DNA of 64,000 bases, from assembly GCF_000444875.1 (NCBI RefSeq), contig NC_021985.1, positions 1,860,001 through 1,924,000 of the forward strand. Direction: 5' to 3'. The notes under the pieces are model-generated. The model was not told the DNA's origin. It did no database searches and worked only from the letters and a program-made list of their open reading frames with translations. The stretch comes from Streptomyces collinus Tu 365 (GTDB lineage: Bacteria; Actinomycetota; Actinomycetes; Streptomycetales; Streptomycetaceae). This document shows, piece by piece, positions 63,285-64,000 of the stretch. Position numbers and translations under genes: made by a program. Numbering within the stretch: position 1 is the stretch's first letter; every line of letters begins with the position of its first letter.

Positions 63285-63383
63285 CCTCTGAGTTTCCTCT
63301 GAGTGATCGGGCGGCTCTCTGAGATCTGTCTGAGAAAGCCGCCGGGAACCGCACGTGAGAGCCCTTTTCAGAGGTCCCTCAGA
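63285..63383. promoter_or_regulatory. TCTGAG repeats between two-component system and ferric-reductase-like gene
   Basis: CCTCTGAG occurs twice with an 11-bp period (63285-63292, 63296-63303). CTCTGAG and GTCTGAG follow, also 11 bp apart (63317-63323, 63328-63334). Inverted TCAGA copies lie at 63368 and 63379, again 11 bp apart. Such paired half-sites fit a dimeric OmpR-type regulator. Confidence 0.7.
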
Positions 63384-63432
63384 ACTTCGGCCCGCACAGT
63401 GGCATGGCGGACGGACGAAGGGAACAGCACTG

Positions 63433-64000
63433 ATGACGACCGTGGAGACGAGGCGGCCGGCACCGCACCTGCGGGGGAGCGCCGCGCGCTCCCCCGCAGG
63501 TGCGGTGCCGGCCGTGCTGTGGGCGGGGGCGGCGGCCGTGGTCGCGCTCTGGTGGGCGGACACCGGGTCCGTGGTCGGCACGGCCGGCTGGCTGACCGGG
63601 GCCGGGCGGATCGCCGGGCTGCTGTGCGGGTACGCCTGCGCGGTGCTGGTGGGCCTGATGGCCCGGGTGCCGCTGCTGGAGAACCGGGTGGGCTCGGACC
63701 GGGTGGCGCGCTGGCACGCGATGGCCGGCCGGTACACGATCTGCCTGCTCGTCGCGCACGTCGTCCTGATCCTCACCGGGTACGCGGCCCAGGACCGGGC
63801 CTCGCTGTGGCACGAGGCGGTCACGGTGGTGATGGACTACCCGGACATGCTGAAGGCCACCGCCGGCACGGTGATCCTGTTCGCGGTCGGCGTCACCTCC
63901 GCGCGGGCCGCCCGCCGCCGCACCAGCTACGAGTTCTGGTACTACGTCCACCTGCTCACCTACGCGGCCGTGTTCCTGGCGTTCTTCCACCAGCTCGCGC
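63433..64000 (+). CDS. Ferric reductase-like transmembrane protein (partial, C-terminus outside window)
   Basis: The first 189 residues of a membrane oxidoreductase. It has several spans and histidines on helices (VARWHAMAGRYTICLLVAHVVLI and FWYYVHLLTYAAVFLAFFH), as in the FRE/NOX-type haem-binding domain. The cytoplasmic FAD/NADPH part would lie beyond the window. The ATG has GAAGGG upstream. It is divergent from the two-component system and probably its target. Confidence 0.85.
   Translation, partial: MTTVETRRPAPHLRGSAARSPAGAVPAVLWAGAAAVVALWWADTGSVVGTAGWLTGAGRIAGLLCGYACAVLVGLMARVPLLENRVGSDRVARWHAMAGRYTICLLVAHVVLILTGYAAQDRASLWHEAVTVVMDYPDMLKATAGTVILFAVGVTSARAARRRTSYEFWYYVHLLTYAAVFLAFFHQLA

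Overview
The window is high-GC DNA with dense, often translationally coupled genes, frequent GTG starts and several leaderless promoters. It carries the sporulation gene ssgB. All of this points to a Streptomyces chromosome. From memory, the gene order matches the conserved core around SCO1515-SCO1570 of S. coelicolor; no search was run. I see no prophage, transposase, integrase, CRISPR array or biosynthetic gene cluster.

Layout. 1-6.4 kb (minus strand): protein export and recombination, secF(partial)-secD-yajC and ruvC-ruvA-ruvB, then yebC. 6.4-11.4 kb: PLP synthase pdxS-pdxT, then a phosphatidylinositol/mannoside cassette (phosphatidylinositol-phosphate synthase, acyltransferase, PimA-like mannosyltransferase) coupled by 4-base overlaps. 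11.7-17.1 kb: an EF-G paralogue, a membrane protein, a HIT protein and a K+ channel-like protein. 17.1-22 kb: thrS, a DUF4365 gene with an unknown partner, and a divergent DEDDh exonuclease. 22-30 kb: two tRNA-Val(CAC) genes, ssgB, a CGNR regulator, small membrane proteins, pabC/pabB, and a tRNA array Gly-Cys-Val-Val-Val. 30-35.4 kb: zinc-ribbon protein, phosphotransferase-like gene, Ser/Thr kinase and SpoU methyltransferase, with two unusual repeat tracts. 35.4-42.6 kb: corrin genes cobA, a giant BluB-CobT fusion, and cobL. 43.6-46.7 kb: the metNIQ importer preceded by a short leaderless Cys-rich reading frame. 46.7-57 kb: HAD phosphatase, membrane proteins, sigma factor, glpQ1, PlsC-type acyltransferase, MFS/TetR pair, aldo-keto reductase, argH. 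57-64 kb: lectin-like secreted protein, PucR-like regulator, L,D-transpeptidase-like protein, an OmpR-type two-component system and a divergent ferric-reductase-like gene cut by the window end.

Most of the window is conserved chromosome. The least expected signals are regulatory or repetitive. A 30-codon leaderless frame upstream of metN has four cysteine codons in eight, three of them TGT, and looks like a cysteine-responsive attenuator. A 0.6 kb array of about 24-bp and 30-bp degenerate units fills the convergent gap after the kinase gene. Ten perfect GGGTAC hexamers lie just upstream of a phosphotransferase-like gene. Paired 11-bp or palindromic operators lie upstream of glpQ1/plsC, the two-component system, argH and tetR.
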